From: Stentor coeruleus
Taxonomy: Eukaryota > Ciliophora > Heterotrichea > Heterotrichida > Stentoridae
Length of the DNA: 64,000 nucleotides
Assembly (NCBI GenBank): GCA_001970955.1
Contig: MPUH01000198.1
Span: 1-64,000 of the forward strand
Direction: 5' to 3'
Made by a program: the position numbers and the translations under genes. The notes below the pieces were generated by a model that did no database searches, was not told the DNA's origin, and saw only the letters and a program-made list of their open reading frames with translations. Positions 40,518 to 51,873 of this stretch are shown in pieces; position 1 is the first letter of the stretch; each line of letters begins with the position of its first letter.

Positions 40518-41775
40518 AGAATTATATTAAGGTAATATTTTGAGTATGCTTTGTTATAAATAGAATAAATAAGCTCATGAGTATTAGAAATTAAATTATT
40601 AAGATTACCAATAAGATAAAAACTTGAAATATTTCAAATCAGAAAAATTCGCATGTTTTGGTTTGTGTGATAAATATGGTTCCATTATCAGAAAATTATA
40701 TTTTGGAAATAATGAATTATTTTGTATAACTTATATAATTATCGCTTTAAAGGATGTAGAACACTATTGATTTAGATTTTCTAAAATGTATAAGAAACTA
40801 AAAAGTTGCTATAAGAAAAAAATACATAAAAGATGATAGATTATACGACTACTTAAAATAATACATGGCAAAAATAGTATAATTAATTTCGCTTTAAATC
40901 AGACTATAGAGAGAAGGTATGATAGGAAGTTTGAGATGATCTGTAAATTTTATTGGGCACATAATCAGATATATAGACAAATACTAATAAAAATATATGT
41001 ATTAACTTCATAAAATTATTATTTTTGATGTTGGTATATAATTTAGATACTTTTATATTATTTAATGATATTGCATATAAATTATACTTAGAATATTTCT
41101 TAGATCCATGCCTTGATTGATTTACTATTCATTTTTATGTACTTCTTCCAACTATTTTTAGTATATAATATGGAATTTTATTTAAATCAAACCTTTTAAA
41201 AGTAAAAAATCCAATTATAAGCTTCATATAGCTATGATTAAACTAGGAATACCTTTAATTTCCAATACAATTTTCATAGTAAAATATTTCAATAAGTTCA
41301 GTAATATAAAAGCTTAATCGCAGAATTATTCTCTAAAATCAATCAAAAATTACCTATAATCAATCACCCTTCAAAATTTAATCCTATAATTATCACAACC
41401 ATCAGTTTAACAGTAAAACATCAAATTTAGCATAAAATTAAAAAAACTAAACCTTTATAAGACAAAAAAACTCATAGAAAAAATTCAAATTTCTGATGTA
41501 AACTTCCAAAAACNAACTCATAGAAAAAATTCAAATTTCTGATGTAAACTTCCAAAAACGTAACTAAATATTATTCTTATAATTCAAGTATATTTCTTTC
41601 ATATAGAAATCTCATCGCAAACTGTTCCTAAATAAATCAAAGAAAAACATTTTTAAATACTATAAACACAATCTAATAATATCTAAAGATTTTTAATTAA
41701 AATCTCTATGCTTATAATATAATACTTACCCTTAAAACTCATATTAGTATTTCAATTTCCATAATAAATATAAAA
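40518..41775. other. intergenic between divergent surface-protein genes, with an assembly join
   Basis: No gene seen in ~1.26 kb of AT-rich DNA. 41469-41513 and 41515-41559 are identical 45-bp copies on either side of N at 41514, again an unmerged overlap. The last ~50 bases before the plus-strand gene are C-rich. Confidence 0.7.
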
Positions 41776-44700
41776 ATGATACTTATCTCAATTACTTTCC
41801 TAGTACATGTCAATGGGGTTATATTATCAGAAATCATACCTTCAAAGCTTGGCCCAAGCCAAAGATATGACTCTACCCTAGCTTATAGCGAAATATCATC
41901 TAGTATTTTTATATTCGGGGGCAAAAATACTGAATTTTTAGATGATTTATGGTCTTATAGTCTGAAAACCAACACTTGGAATATCCTATACCCAAGTTCT
42001 CAGGTCCCAGGTAAAAAATATATAGAAAAAAGATCAAAAGCCCTTAGTTTTTGCCGTAAAGTGCCTGAAGAGTTCTGCATTTACGGTGGGCTTGGACAAA
42101 AATCAGTACTAAACGATTTGTGGTGTTTTTCTCTAAAAAATTATGTTTGGAATCAAGAATATACCGAAAATAACCCTCCATTTATGATTAAGTTTTCTAA
42201 AATTCACTATAAAAATACTGCGCATAACTATATGGCTGTAGCTGGTTTAGACATCTTTACATACTCTTTGAGATTTTTTATGTATGTAATATTTAGACTT
42301 GATATAGAAAGTTTTATATGGGAAGAAATACCTTTAGATCTTTCTGGTATGGGTATAGAGTTTAACCTAATAAGGTTTTCTATAATACAAGAAATGGATA
42401 AAATAATCATTCCAGTAATTAGTTCGAATTCAACTTTGCAGGCTATAATTGAATATGATATTAATATGAAAAGTCAAAATGTGAAGAGTTTAGATCTTAC
42501 ATTTAATCAGACGGGTTTTTATGATTTCATATGTGGAGCGTTTTTTCAGAATAACTTATTTATGGTTAGTGAAATAGGTGAGGTTACAAAAATAGATATA
42601 AAACAAGATAGGTTTTATATTCAAAACCTTGAAAAATTAGTAACCTCATATAGTAAATCTTCATGTACTTGCTTTACCCATATATGCTATATTTTTGCAG
42701 GTCAAAGCAAAGACGGTTTGCATAATTTTCTTAACAAAATCGATTTTTCATCAGAAATAAAATCTATTCAAAAAACATTAGCAATAAATTATCTAAGCCC
42801 AAGATCGAGATTTAATCATAAAATGGAAGTTATTAATGGGGACTTTTGGCTTTTTGGGGGCACTGATGGGACTAATTTTTTTGATGACCTCTGGCGGTAT
42901 AACCCAAGAAAAGACATATGGATCGAAATTAAGAAAAAAGGCCATTACCCAACACCTAGACATAGTTTTTCTTCAACAGCATCAGGTGATTTACTAGTAA
43001 TTTGGGGAGGTCAAGATAAAAACAGTTTAAAAAATGATTTTTTTATATACAACGCCAACACAAATTTATGGACTGAAATACCGACAATATCCCAGCAAAT
43101 CCCATCCAAAAGAAAAAATGCTTGTATAACTTTATCACTCCCTGAAGCATATATTTATGGAGGAACAGATACAAAAGGTACACTTTCTGATTTATGGAAA
43201 TTTAATTTTCTCAATAATACATATACTAAAATGTATGATCTTGAAATAATTACCCAACCTATATGCTTTCAATACTTTACATATATGATGATTTTTGGTA
43301 TAGAAAAAATGATTGAGATGGATTTTAATTTTAAGACTTATGAAATAAGTAAAATTAGTAGACCGGCTGATAGTCTTATTATTAGTTTACATGATTTTTA
43401 TGTTGTTGTTGGAGGAAGAATTGAAAATAAAGCATTGAATACTGTGAGTTCGTTAAAGCTTGAAAATGAAAAAAAGTTTATTATTGAAGATTATCCTTAT
43501 ATGGCTGCTGGAGTTTATTATAATAAGACAATTTATGTTTTTGGTGGTGGATATACTACACCATCGTTTAGTGTTTTACCTTATTTACCTATGCCAAGGT
43601 TTATAAAAATTGGTATTGAGGATTTTTGTTATAATGACACTTGCAATTTAAGATGTGGAAAAGGTTTTAGTGGAAAAAGTAAGGAATGCAAATTATGTCC
43701 TGAAGGTTTTTTTGCATATTATGAGTTCTCTGATTATTGCATGTCATGCAGTTCAGGTTTCTATATGTCAAATCAAGGTGGTTCATCAGATCGTCAATGT
43801 CTTCTATGTCCTGAAGGGACATTTTCAGATGATTTCGGCTCAAAACACTGTAAAATATGCCCTCCTGAAAAATACTGCCCAATTGGTAGCATAATACCAT
43901 TACCCCGTAACCAAACATCAAAGTTCATACCCCCCCAGGCTGAATTTTTTGAATCTTTTACTTCAAATCCTTCATCCAAAACCTCAAATTTATTATTCCT
44001 AGTCTATTTCCTCATATTCCTCCTAATAATATCAACCAAACTCAAAGAAAAAATCAAAAACTTCGACCTTTATTCCCGATCCCATGCTTTAGAAGAAGGT
44101 GAATACATAAAAATCCAAAAGTCTACAACCGGAGGTTTTTTTACCCTTATTTTTTTATTCATCTTTTCTCTTATCCTATTATATTTTATACATGAATCTC
44201 TATACAGCAACATTGAAACACACAAAACTTTAATACCAAGAATGTTTATAGAAGAAGATATAAACCCAATAGTTTCCGACATAAAAATTGATTTTTATTT
44301 AAAAGACTATTACGATAGATGTGGAGATTCAAATCCCAAAGATCAATTATCAATTAAAGAATTCGGTTGTGGGATGTTTATAAATTCAGTACACAAAGGG
44401 TTAAAAGGTAAAACAGATTTGGAATGTCAGAAATTAGATGGACAAATTTGCCATATATGGTTTAAATGTGAGAATTGTACTAGTGAAATAAATTCTTATG
44501 TTCAAGTATATTCAGATGAAGGAATAAATGCTGCGAAAGGGATTATTGTAAATGTTACAGCTGAGTCTAAGGTTTTTGGACCTGTTGCTAGTAATTTTTC
44601 TTTTATGCTTTACCCTTCTTATTATAGAAAATCTGGGTTTATTACAATGAGTCAGACTAGTTTTCATGTGGTTAACATGCATGATAATATTGAAGGAAGT

Positions 44701-45075
44701 GAGTTTTCAGTTGAAAATTATTATCAAGGGATGAGGATTATTATAAACGTGCATTTGACCAAAAGTTTGTATGGGATTATTTCGGATCATAGCTTTAAAA
44801 TTACCCCAATTATTATTGTATGTATTGGAATTGGGGCTGTTTCAGCAGTATTTAGTGTGGTTGGGATGTTTATGAATGCATTTGAAAATGCCAGGAGTAA
44901 AAAGCTTAGTATTAAAGTTACAAATAAAGAGTTTTCTAGCATTTTAAACAGGAATGTTGAACTGTTTGAAGAATTCCAAGGGAATGATTATACTCGGCAT
45001 AAGTCTTTTAGGACAGAAAGGCTGTCAGAAAACATGTCTTTAACTTCAGGAAGAAGCTTTACAGCATCTTGTTAA
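41776..45075 (+). CDS. kelch-repeat, Cys-rich membrane protein with two hidden introns, ~1089 aa
   Basis: Open across 3300 nt, ATG start, TAA stop, with a signal peptide (MILISITFLVHVNGVIL). Kelch blades fill ~30-600 (SSIFIFGGKNTEFLDDLWSY, EFCIYGGLG, DFWLFGGTDGTNFFDDLWRY, AYIYGGTD). A Cys-rich GCC2/EGF-receptor-like stretch follows at ~615-710 (CKLCPEGFFA, CLLCPEGTF, CKICPPEKYCPIG). Hydrophobic segments lie at ~728, ~785 and ~1005-1030. I infer two stop-free introns, 42011-42025 and 42282-42296. Removing them brings two blades to the same spacing as their neighbours (VPEKRSKAL like IPSKRKNAC; 21 residues from GL to the blade Trp in adjacent blades). Probably a cell-surface receptor or adhesion protein. 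Confidence 0.85.
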   Translation: MILISITFLVHVNGVILSEIIPSKLGPSQRYDSTLAYSEISSSIFIFGGKNTEFLDDLWSYSLKTNTWNILYPSSQVPGKKYIEKRSKALSFCRKVPEEFCIYGGLGQKSVLNDLWCFSLKNYVWNQEYTENNPPFMIKFSKIHYKNTAHNYMAVAGLDIFTYSLRFFMYVIFRLDIESFIWEEIPLDLSGMGIEFNLIRFSIIQEMDKIIIPVISSNSTLQAIIEYDINMKSQNVKSLDLTFNQTGFYDFICGAFFQNNLFMVSEIGEVTKIDIKQDRFYIQNLEKLVTSYSKSSCTCFTHICYIFAGQSKDGLHNFLNKIDFSSEIKSIQKTLAINYLSPRSRFNHKMEVINGDFWLFGGTDGTNFFDDLWRYNPRKDIWIEIKKKGHYPTPRHSFSSTASGDLLVIWGGQDKNSLKNDFFIYNANTNLWTEIPTISQQIPSKRKNACITLSLPEAYIYGGTDTKGTLSDLWKFNFLNNTYTKMYDLEIITQPICFQYFTYMMIFGIEKMIEMDFNFKTYEISKISRPADSLIISLHDFYVVVGGRIENKALNTVSSLKLENEKKFIIEDYPYMAAGVYYNKTIYVFGGGYTTPSFSVLPYLPMPRFIKIGIEDFCYNDTCNLRCGKGFSGKSKECKLCPEGFFAYYEFSDYCMSCSSGFYMSNQGGSSDRQCLLCPEGTFSDDFGSKHCKICPPEKYCPIGSIIPLPRNQTSKFIPPQAEFFESFTSNPSSKTSNLLFLVYFLIFLLIISTKLKEKIKNFDLYSRSHALEEGEYIKIQKSTTGGFFTLIFLFIFSLILLYFIHESLYSNIETHKTLIPRMFIEEDINPIVSDIKIDFYLKDYYDRCGDSNPKDQLSIKEFGCGMFINSVHKGLKGKTDLECQKLDGQICHIWFKCENCTSEINSYVQVYSDEGINAAKGIIVNVTAESKVFGPVASNFSFMLYPSYYRKSGFITMSQTSFHVVNMHDNIEGSEFSVENYYQGMRIIINVHLTKSLYGIISDHSFKITPIIIVCIGIGAVSAVFSVVGMFMNAFENARSKKLSIKVTNKEFSSILNRNVELFEEFQGNDYTRHKSFRTERLSENMSLTSGRSFTASC
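42011..42025 (+). other. stop-free 15-nt intron inside open frame
   Basis: GTAAAAAATATATAG, identical to the stop-containing intron at 35942-35956 on the other strand. Phase 1. Its removal turns VPGKKYIEKRSK into VPEKRSK, matching the kelch motif QIPSKRK in the same protein. Confidence 0.8.
42282..42296 (+). other. stop-free 15-nt intron inside open frame
   Basis: GTATGTAATATTTAG, phase 2. Its removal deletes five extra residues so that the kelch blade from GL to Trp has 21 residues, exactly as in the preceding blade (GLGQKSVLNDLWCFSLKNY). Confidence 0.75.
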
Positions 45076-45518
45076 GTAGATTTAAAAATTAGTATTGATA
45101 ATTTTTTTATATATTATGATGCTGATTAAATAGTGTAAAAAACCAAAATAATTCTAATGGATTTTTTAGGTTTATAGAATATAAGAAAAAAGGTTTTAGA
45201 ATAAAGGATTTATGAACTTGTTGTTGTTATTTAAATGAGTTTATCAAATATAAAAATCAGTTGAGGAATGCATAAGTTTACAGAAAACAATTTATTCAGT
45301 ATATATTAAAAAGCACTATATCAAGAAAACTTGCTGTATTTCTTAAAAGCTCATGATTAAAGCGATACACAAAATCTTTATTAAAAATTAATCAATATCT
45401 TTATATTAAAACAAAATAACCTCATCATTTTTAGAAAATACATCAAATAATTTCCTCAAAAAAGTAATAATAAAAACATACCTAAGTCATTTTAATTACT
45501 CATCTCTTATTATTTTGC
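45076..45518. other. intergenic between convergent genes
   Basis: About 440 AT-rich bases with no feature recognised. Confidence 0.4.
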
Positions 45519-45947
45519 TTAATTATTTTGAATAACATTTGCAAAGGCAAAATTTTTCGGAGGTCTAAGCTCAAGACAACTGCTCTGTTCTGATTTTAAA
45601 GAAATATTTTTATGTACAAATTGATGAGAAGTATTATTATCTATAGGAGAATGCCCACGTACTCCTCTCATTTCAAAAATATCAGAAAAAGAACTACTAA
45701 CATCAGAGATATATTTTATTGAACTTGCCCCAAAAGAAAAAACATCATTTTCATTTACAGTCCCTTCAATATTAGAATAATTTCTCTCTGTTTCTAGTTT
45801 TAACTCATCTGCAGAGTCTTTAAAATTTACTTCGATTTCATTTGGATTAATTGAGTTTGGAACTTTAATTTCCAAATCTTTTTCCGCATGGGTTTTTGAT
45901 AGACCAAATCTTTTAAAGCATTTAAAGCATATTAGAAGCAGATGCAT
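45519..45947 (-). CDS. small hypothetical protein, 142 aa
   Basis: ATG at 45945-45947, TAA stop. The N-terminus MHLLLICFKCFKRFG is hydrophobic with two Cys and then basic, which could be a palmitoylated or membrane-associated start rather than a cleaved signal. The rest is acidic, Ser/Asn-rich and probably disordered (SSSFSDIFEMRGVRGHSPID). No family recognised. No intron could be found upstream to extend it. Confidence 0.5.
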   Translation of the reverse strand: MHLLLICFKCFKRFGLSKTHAEKDLEIKVPNSINPNEIEVNFKDSADELKLETERNYSNIEGTVNENDVFSFGASSIKYISDVSSSFSDIFEMRGVRGHSPIDNNTSHQFVHKNISLKSEQSSCLELRPPKNFAFANVIQNN

Positions 45948-46238
45948 TTGTATTTTATGTTATACTTTGATGTGAAAAATATTGAAAAGCTGAAGACTAT
46001 GAATAATTTTTAGGTAAGGGGAATTATGAGATAATTGAATGAAGAAGATGATAATTTTTGGATTGTATAAGAATTTTCTAACTTAAGTGCTAAAGAGACC
46101 TAGCTAGCGAATCCTTTCTCAATGTTTGGCTTGTATTTAGAACAGCCATTTATTATTATAATCAAATTATATATAAATCGCCTATATAAAACATAATGAA
46201 CTTTTAAGTATCCTAAATAACTTAAAGAAAGCTCTAAA

Positions 46239-47435
46239 TTAAAGCTTAGAAAGATCAATTCTTTCAGCCATATCTTTAGTAAAAGCCAGTGAAGAAGTCC
46301 AACCAGGTGAGACAATATTAACAAAATGCAATGATCTAGGAGTAGTTTCAACAACAAAATCCCCAACAAGTTCTGAAGTTGTACTATTAACTATTTGTGG
46401 GAATATCGCTGGAGGACCCCATGTTTTATAATCTTCAAGTTTGATCCCTGTGACAATTCTACTAACATCATCAACAATATTTTTTTTATTATATTTTCTT
46501 ATCTCTTGTTTCAAAAGTTTTATATAAAATGATCTTGTTGAAGAAGTGATACAAAGTGCATATCTTCGTAAAGATCTCCAAGTTTCATAAAGACTAAAAG
46601 TTTTAAGTGAATACTGTTCACGCCATAAGGCTGGAGTGGCTGTAGGGCCTAGCATATAAATTCCTTTAGTATTATTTGTAGTATGGACTCCTAAAAACTC
46701 ATTTTTTCCTAAAGGACAAGGATAAACAAGCGTCCTAAACCCTTCTGTCCCTGGTTTCCCATACAAATATAATCCAATAAAAGGTAATATTTCATAGTTT
46801 AGTCCAACTCCGAAATCTTTAGCAACAAAATCAGCATAAAGTCCAGCACAGTTCACAACATAACCTGCTAAAATTGTATTTGTTGATGTTTTTATCATAT
46901 AAGCTCCAGGAACTTCTGTACTACCAGCATATTTACAACCTTCTATAATATTTACTCCAATTGAATTGCATTCATCTTTTAAAGCTTTAATTACTCCTTT
47001 GTTATCACCTATTGAAGTACTTGGAGACCATAAATATTTTTGTTGCTGGATAATCCTAGGCTCAATTTGTTTTGCTTCATGATAATCGATGATTTTTACT
47101 GGTGCACCATTTTTAAGACTCCTTTCGTAGAGATCTTGAATTTTTGGCAATTCTTCATCTGAGTTTGGGGCAATTATTTTGCCTATATTCTCATAAGCAA
47201 CACCTTTTTCTTTGCAGAACTCGGTTAGCATTTTGTTTCCAAGGACTGAATATTTTGCTTTTGAACTCCCTGGAGTATAGTAAATGCCTGCATGGATTAC
47301 TCCACTATTACGTCCACTAGCATGTGCTCCACAATAGTCTTTTTCTATAACAGTAACCTTTGCTAATTTACCTAGATAGCGTGCCATGCTTAGACCAATG
47401 ACTCCACCACCAATAATAAGGATATCTGTTTTCAT
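46239..47435 (-). CDS. L2HGDH: L-2-hydroxyglutarate dehydrogenase (FAD-dependent)
   Basis: The open frame reaches 47447, but the first ATG is at 47433-47435, giving 398 aa. TAA stop. The FAD dinucleotide fold is at the N-terminus (DILIIGGGVIGLSMARYLG). Family motifs follow: SGRNSGVIHAGIYYTPGS, KAKYSVLGNKML, NCAGLYADFVAKDFG, PFIGLYLYGKPG, EFLGVHTTNNTKG and LGPTATPALWRE, all corresponding to L2HGDH positions. The C-terminal PGWTSSLAFTKDMAE closes the FAD site. The enzyme oxidises L-2-hydroxyglutarate, a side product of malate dehydrogenase, to 2-oxoglutarate, normally in mitochondria. The N-terminus here lacks a long presequence because the FAD motif begins within ten residues. Either targeting is internal or the enzyme is not mitochondrial. 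Confidence 0.85.
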   Translation of the reverse strand: MKTDILIIGGGVIGLSMARYLGKLAKVTVIEKDYCGAHASGRNSGVIHAGIYYTPGSSKAKYSVLGNKMLTEFCKEKGVAYENIGKIIAPNSDEELPKIQDLYERSLKNGAPVKIIDYHEAKQIEPRIIQQQKYLWSPSTSIGDNKGVIKALKDECNSIGVNIIEGCKYAGSTEVPGAYMIKTSTNTILAGYVVNCAGLYADFVAKDFGVGLNYEILPFIGLYLYGKPGTEGFRTLVYPCPLGKNEFLGVHTTNNTKGIYMLGPTATPALWREQYSLKTFSLYETWRSLRRYALCITSSTRSFYIKLLKQEIRKYNKKNIVDDVSRIVTGIKLEDYKTWGPPAIFPQIVNSTTSELVGDFVVETTPRSLHFVNIVSPGWTSSLAFTKDMAERIDLSKL

Positions 47436-47542
47436 ATTATTATTCAACTTTAAATTTTATGTAATGCAAAGAAATACAGCATTATATTGTAATATATAAG
47501 CTTAAAACTCATAAGTAACTAAAATTATTAATAAATCTTAAA

Positions 47543-50500
47543 CTAAAGCTCTCTTAAGGTATATATGCTGTTTCTTTGAGTAAAATCCACTCTGCTGACA
47601 TTACTTTCAAGTGCATATTTTTGATCAACTTTGCCAAATTGGAATAAAAGTAGTCTTGCAATATTAAGACTACTTTTGTTCTTCAAGAGAAATGGAGCTT
47701 TTTTTATAAAATAGCCTCCAACCAAAATAATCACTACAACACCTAAATATTCACAAAGCAACCATGCAGAAAAATTTTTTTTTTCTAAGAAAATAATTGA
47801 TACTACACTATGCCATAAAGCAATTCCCAACAATACCAACCAAATTCTATTCAACCTATCATAATTAAAAGGCTGTATTTTCAAAGTTATCATAAACAAA
47901 ACAAAAATACAACAAGAAACAGAAATACCAGCATATCTCACCTCAAAAACCCTAAGATTGACCTCAAGTAAAACAATAATAACTTGAATTATACTAAACA
48001 ACCCAGTATAAATTTGCTTAGTAGCTAAATTAAGTGATGTCTGTATTTTTTCCCACATAGTCCTCAAATAAACAATCAACCCAACATAAATCCCTAAAAT
48101 AATACAAACCCCAATCGATATTTTTAAATGAAGTCCTTCATAACAAAATGTTGTACAATCCCTACTAACAAAACTATCTGATAAATTATTCCCAATACCT
48201 TCATTACATAAATAAACCTCTAAAAACATAGCAATAATTGGAATTAAAGATAAATTTGCTATAATTGGTGAAAACATTTGAGAAAATGCTTTAAATTTAT
48301 CAAATATAAAAAATCTGCTGAAATTTGAATGTAAGTTTTTTGAGATAATAATACTAATAAATATCCATATGATACTAAAACCTAATAAAAAATAGATACA
48401 TATCCAAAAAGGACTAAAAGTTATATCAAAATAGTTTATAAGGTTAAAGGATAGGATAGTAAATAAGTTTTTGAAAGCGTTTTTGAAATAAGTATTACTT
48501 GGGGATAAGGATATTAGCTGGAAAAAAGAAAAGAAAATATTGCATATAAATATGTTATCGGAAATTGTTGGAGGTCTTGCTTGGAGAATTGGAATAACAT
48601 CTGATTTGAAATGCTTGTATGAGAAATAGTTAGCTATGATTGTGATTAGAATGATTAGAGATGAAATACACCAAAGTATAAAAAGACCAGGTTTTGAGAA
48701 ACTACGTAGATAAGGGTCGAAAGGACAATCTAGTTTTGGTCTATAATTATTAGGATAACTGGCATCGTTTGTTGCCCATACAATATCAGTTGAAAAATGT
48801 AGGGTATTCGATGAATATTTATCTATAACAGCTAAATCCTGATAAAACCAAATATTTGTAGTTTCATTTTTTAAAATTTGTTTAAGTTGAAACAAACCAG
48901 ACTCTCTATTATTGCTATTTTTATCGAAATATATATTTCCAAGACAACCTATAGTTTTAATATTTCTCATAGTCTTTGCCACAAGAGCTAAATCTTCATA
49001 ATCATTTCCTGTTGTAATCAAATATTTCACACTTTCTTTCGCAACTGTTACTGCATCATATGTCATACACATATAAGTAACTGCAAGTATTCTTTTTGAT
49101 ATTTCCTTATATAACCTCTCCCCTAATTCTCCAGTCCATCCTTTATAAGAATGAACGAAAGTTTGTTCAATTAACTCAACCCTTTTTTTCAAATATTTTT
49201 CTTCTATATCAGTATTAATAGCATCAATAACTGTCCCATCTGCTGATATAATAACAACATCACCTTTTCTTAAACCAACATCATAAAGTCCTTCAAGTAT
49301 ATACCCAAAGTTTATTGAATAAATAAAAAAAATCCTACATCGATTGTTTTTTGCTTCTAAAAAAAAACTTTTGTATTTTTCAAAGTCATCTCTTGTATAA
49401 TTTTTAGGAAATATTCTTTTATCCTCTGAATTTGCAACTACATATTTGATATTTTCAAGATAAGCGAGTATATAAGGATAAATATAATAATGAATTGGAT
49501 CATCTGAAAAAAAAAGATTTGCTGCATTCCAGCTAAATGCTCTCATTAAATATAAAGCTGTAGAAATATTTTCAGTTAGAGATACGGTTAATTTTAGCAA
49601 CTCAGGGAAAAGGGTTTTGTTTCCAAGTAACTCGTATTGGACAGTTGGAGTGATTTGAGGGATGAAATGATTATATGATTTTAGGGTCATTGCGTTCCCA
49701 AATGCTCCAGATGCCCAACCACTTGTTAAATAGACAACTCCAAGTTTATCATGAATAGGTTCAAAGCATTTCATGTATAAATTTGGATCATAATACATAT
49801 TTCCACAATCTGTTGGGAAAAGTTCTATCATAAAATTAGGAATTTCTTGAAGTAAGTTACTTCTAAGTGCTGCATAACTAGCCCCATAATACCAATAAGC
49901 AGCAACTTGAAATACTTCATTTGTTGTTAATTCAGAAGTTCCATTTGCTATTGAAAACCTTATTGGAGTAACAGTTTGTCCTTGAGATACATAATCTATA
50001 CCTCCAGGATAAGTAATATTTTTAATAATTTCCAAATTATTATTCCAAATCCCAACTTCAACCCAGGTTTGATTTTGCACATTTACAAGGGTACAATTTT
50101 TAAGTATATTATCAGGATATACTTTTTCCAAGTTTTCAAACACATCAAAAAAATCACTATCTTGAGATTCATTATAAACATTATTTATAACATTTTCAAG
50201 AATAGTTTTTATATATAAGTTATAAGATTCAAAATTTTCTTGTCCTTGAGTTGTCATAATCAACGCTCCTTCTATATTTATGATTTTAATATCTTCTGTA
50301 ATAAAAATAAAATAATTTTCCTTTTTTATGAGATTTCTGTTTTTTATTGCAGTTTGTATGGTTTCTAATGATGAACCACTATCAATTATTAAAAGTTTTC
50401 TAATACCTTTAGCTTTGACCATTGTTTTTATAAGATTATCAGCATATTCAAGAGTAATGTCTTTTGCATATGATATAAATGAATTCACTTTGCTTTTATC

Positions 50501-50950
50501 TTTTTTTTTAATTAGGTCACAAAATTCGATATCATGAGGATCACTGGAATATAAAAGGCTAAATTCATCCCAATTTAAAGTTTCTAGTAAGTTATAAAGT
50601 TTTATCAATTGTTCAGAAGCAGGACTAGTAAGAGTATATCTGCCCGGATGCCAACTTTCTGCATTTGGTATTGAAAGTGATATATAAGGTATATGATTCT
50701 CTGTTGAATAAGAATCAAAAAGCCTTATATAGCTTCTATCAAAAGTAGCATCTAGTATTAATGAAAGATCATTCATTGTTTCTGATTGAAAAACGTCGGA
50801 TTTTCCAAATACGTCAATATGAACTATTTCTCCAATGTGCTTAAGCTCTTCAAGTAAGTTTGGTGGAGTTTTATTACTTGCCGCTATAAGAACTTGCAAA
50901 TTCTTCGTGCTTAGAACAGGAAACGCTATAATGAATAGTATCCACATCAT
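47543..50950 (-). CDS. receptor with two Venus-flytrap domains and many membrane helices, copy A, 1135 aa
   Basis: ATG at 50948-50950, signal peptide (MMWILFIIAFPVLS), TAG stop. Residues ~18-330 and ~340-735 look like two type-1 periplasmic-binding (ANF-receptor) domains. In the second, CFEPIHDKLGVVYLTSGW and the DAVTVAKESVKYL helix are typical. From 754 to ~1080 there are about nine hydrophobic segments (756-776, 799-815, 848-869, 892-913, 942-962, 980-999, 1009-1025, 1036-1055, 1062-1080), so it is not a plain seven-helix class C GPCR. A Cys-rich loop (CNEGIGNN, then RDCTTFCYEG) lies between the fourth and fifth, reminiscent of loops in large ciliate membrane receptors. Likely binds small molecules outside the cell. 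Confidence 0.8.
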   Translation of the reverse strand: MMWILFIIAFPVLSTKNLQVLIAASNKTPPNLLEELKHIGEIVHIDVFGKSDVFQSETMNDLSLILDATFDRSYIRLFDSYSTENHIPYISLSIPNAESWHPGRYTLTSPASEQLIKLYNLLETLNWDEFSLLYSSDPHDIEFCDLIKKKDKSKVNSFISYAKDITLEYADNLIKTMVKAKGIRKLLIIDSGSSLETIQTAIKNRNLIKKENYFIFITEDIKIINIEGALIMTTQGQENFESYNLYIKTILENVINNVYNESQDSDFFDVFENLEKVYPDNILKNCTLVNVQNQTWVEVGIWNNNLEIIKNITYPGGIDYVSQGQTVTPIRFSIANGTSELTTNEVFQVAAYWYYGASYAALRSNLLQEIPNFMIELFPTDCGNMYYDPNLYMKCFEPIHDKLGVVYLTSGWASGAFGNAMTLKSYNHFIPQITPTVQYELLGNKTLFPELLKLTVSLTENISTALYLMRAFSWNAANLFFSDDPIHYYIYPYILAYLENIKYVVANSEDKRIFPKNYTRDDFEKYKSFFLEAKNNRCRIFFIYSINFGYILEGLYDVGLRKGDVVIISADGTVIDAINTDIEEKYLKKRVELIEQTFVHSYKGWTGELGERLYKEISKRILAVTYMCMTYDAVTVAKESVKYLITTGNDYEDLALVAKTMRNIKTIGCLGNIYFDKNSNNRESGLFQLKQILKNETTNIWFYQDLAVIDKYSSNTLHFSTDIVWATNDASYPNNYRPKLDCPFDPYLRSFSKPGLFILWCISSLIILITIIANYFSYKHFKSDVIPILQARPPTISDNIFICNIFFSFFQLISLSPSNTYFKNAFKNLFTILSFNLINYFDITFSPFWICIYFLLGFSIIWIFISIIISKNLHSNFSRFFIFDKFKAFSQMFSPIIANLSLIPIIAMFLEVYLCNEGIGNNLSDSFVSRDCTTFCYEGLHLKISIGVCIILGIYVGLIVYLRTMWEKIQTSLNLATKQIYTGLFSIIQVIIVLLEVNLRVFEVRYAGISVSCCIFVLFMITLKIQPFNYDRLNRIWLVLLGIALWHSVVSIIFLEKKNFSAWLLCEYLGVVVIILVGGYFIKKAPFLLKNKSSLNIARLLLFQFGKVDQKYALESNVSRVDFTQRNSIYTLREL

Positions 50951-51873
50951 ATTTATATCAATAGGCTTATAAATCTCTATGAATCAGGTTTAATTATTGA
51001 AATTCCTAAGGTTTTTACAAAAATCTGATAAAATTAAACTTATTTTATGTAAAAATAATGAAAACGCTTCACCTTTATCGAACTTAAACTTTATTAATCA
51101 TTGTAGATACTATATTATAGTATAAGTAATGTTTATCTGCTTTCATCGCATTTATTTTGCAAAAAGAAATTATTATATTAAATCCTAGTAGGAAAATATT
51201 AATGTAACTACGTATTGATTTTACAGCAATATATATAAAGGATTATTTAATACACTTTTGAGTATTTTTTCAAGTTTCTAAGAGTTTTATGAATAGTTAT
51301 TAAAAATAGAGCGTAAGATAGGCTATAATAAAAAAAATACCTTTGCATTTGATTACTATAAAGACAAGAAATTATTTATTAATACAGTGATTATGTAAGA
51401 AATATAAAAGACCAGAATTTATTTATTCCCAATAAAGTGCCTACTTTCTTTAAAGTTTAATTATCAAATACATTTTAGCATAATTATAACTAAAAACTTT
51501 TAAAAACTGTTAAATTATAAGAAATCTTTGTTATGATAAAGTAAATTTATAATACTAGGATCTTTTATCATAGATTTGCTTATGAAGTTTTATAAAATTC
51601 TTAGGATCCAAAGCAAGTTTTTTATAATTTTATAAGTGATGCATTACAAGATTAGGCATAATGAGTAAGACTATAAAGTATTTTTGTTTTGATATACGAA
51701 TTTGTAAGAGCTCTGTTTAAAAGGGACAAATTTATTATTATTTTTTCTAAAATAGCATCAAATATTCTATCAGATCCATTTTTCGGTATAGAAATTTAAG
51801 GGAAACTATAAGAAACAAGATTTTGTTTGAATATAATATCGATAGATTTTACTCTATTAAGTGTTAAACTAAA
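50951..51873. other. intergenic, AT-rich, ~920 bp
   Basis: No gene or repeat recognised between the two receptor copies. Confidence 0.45.
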
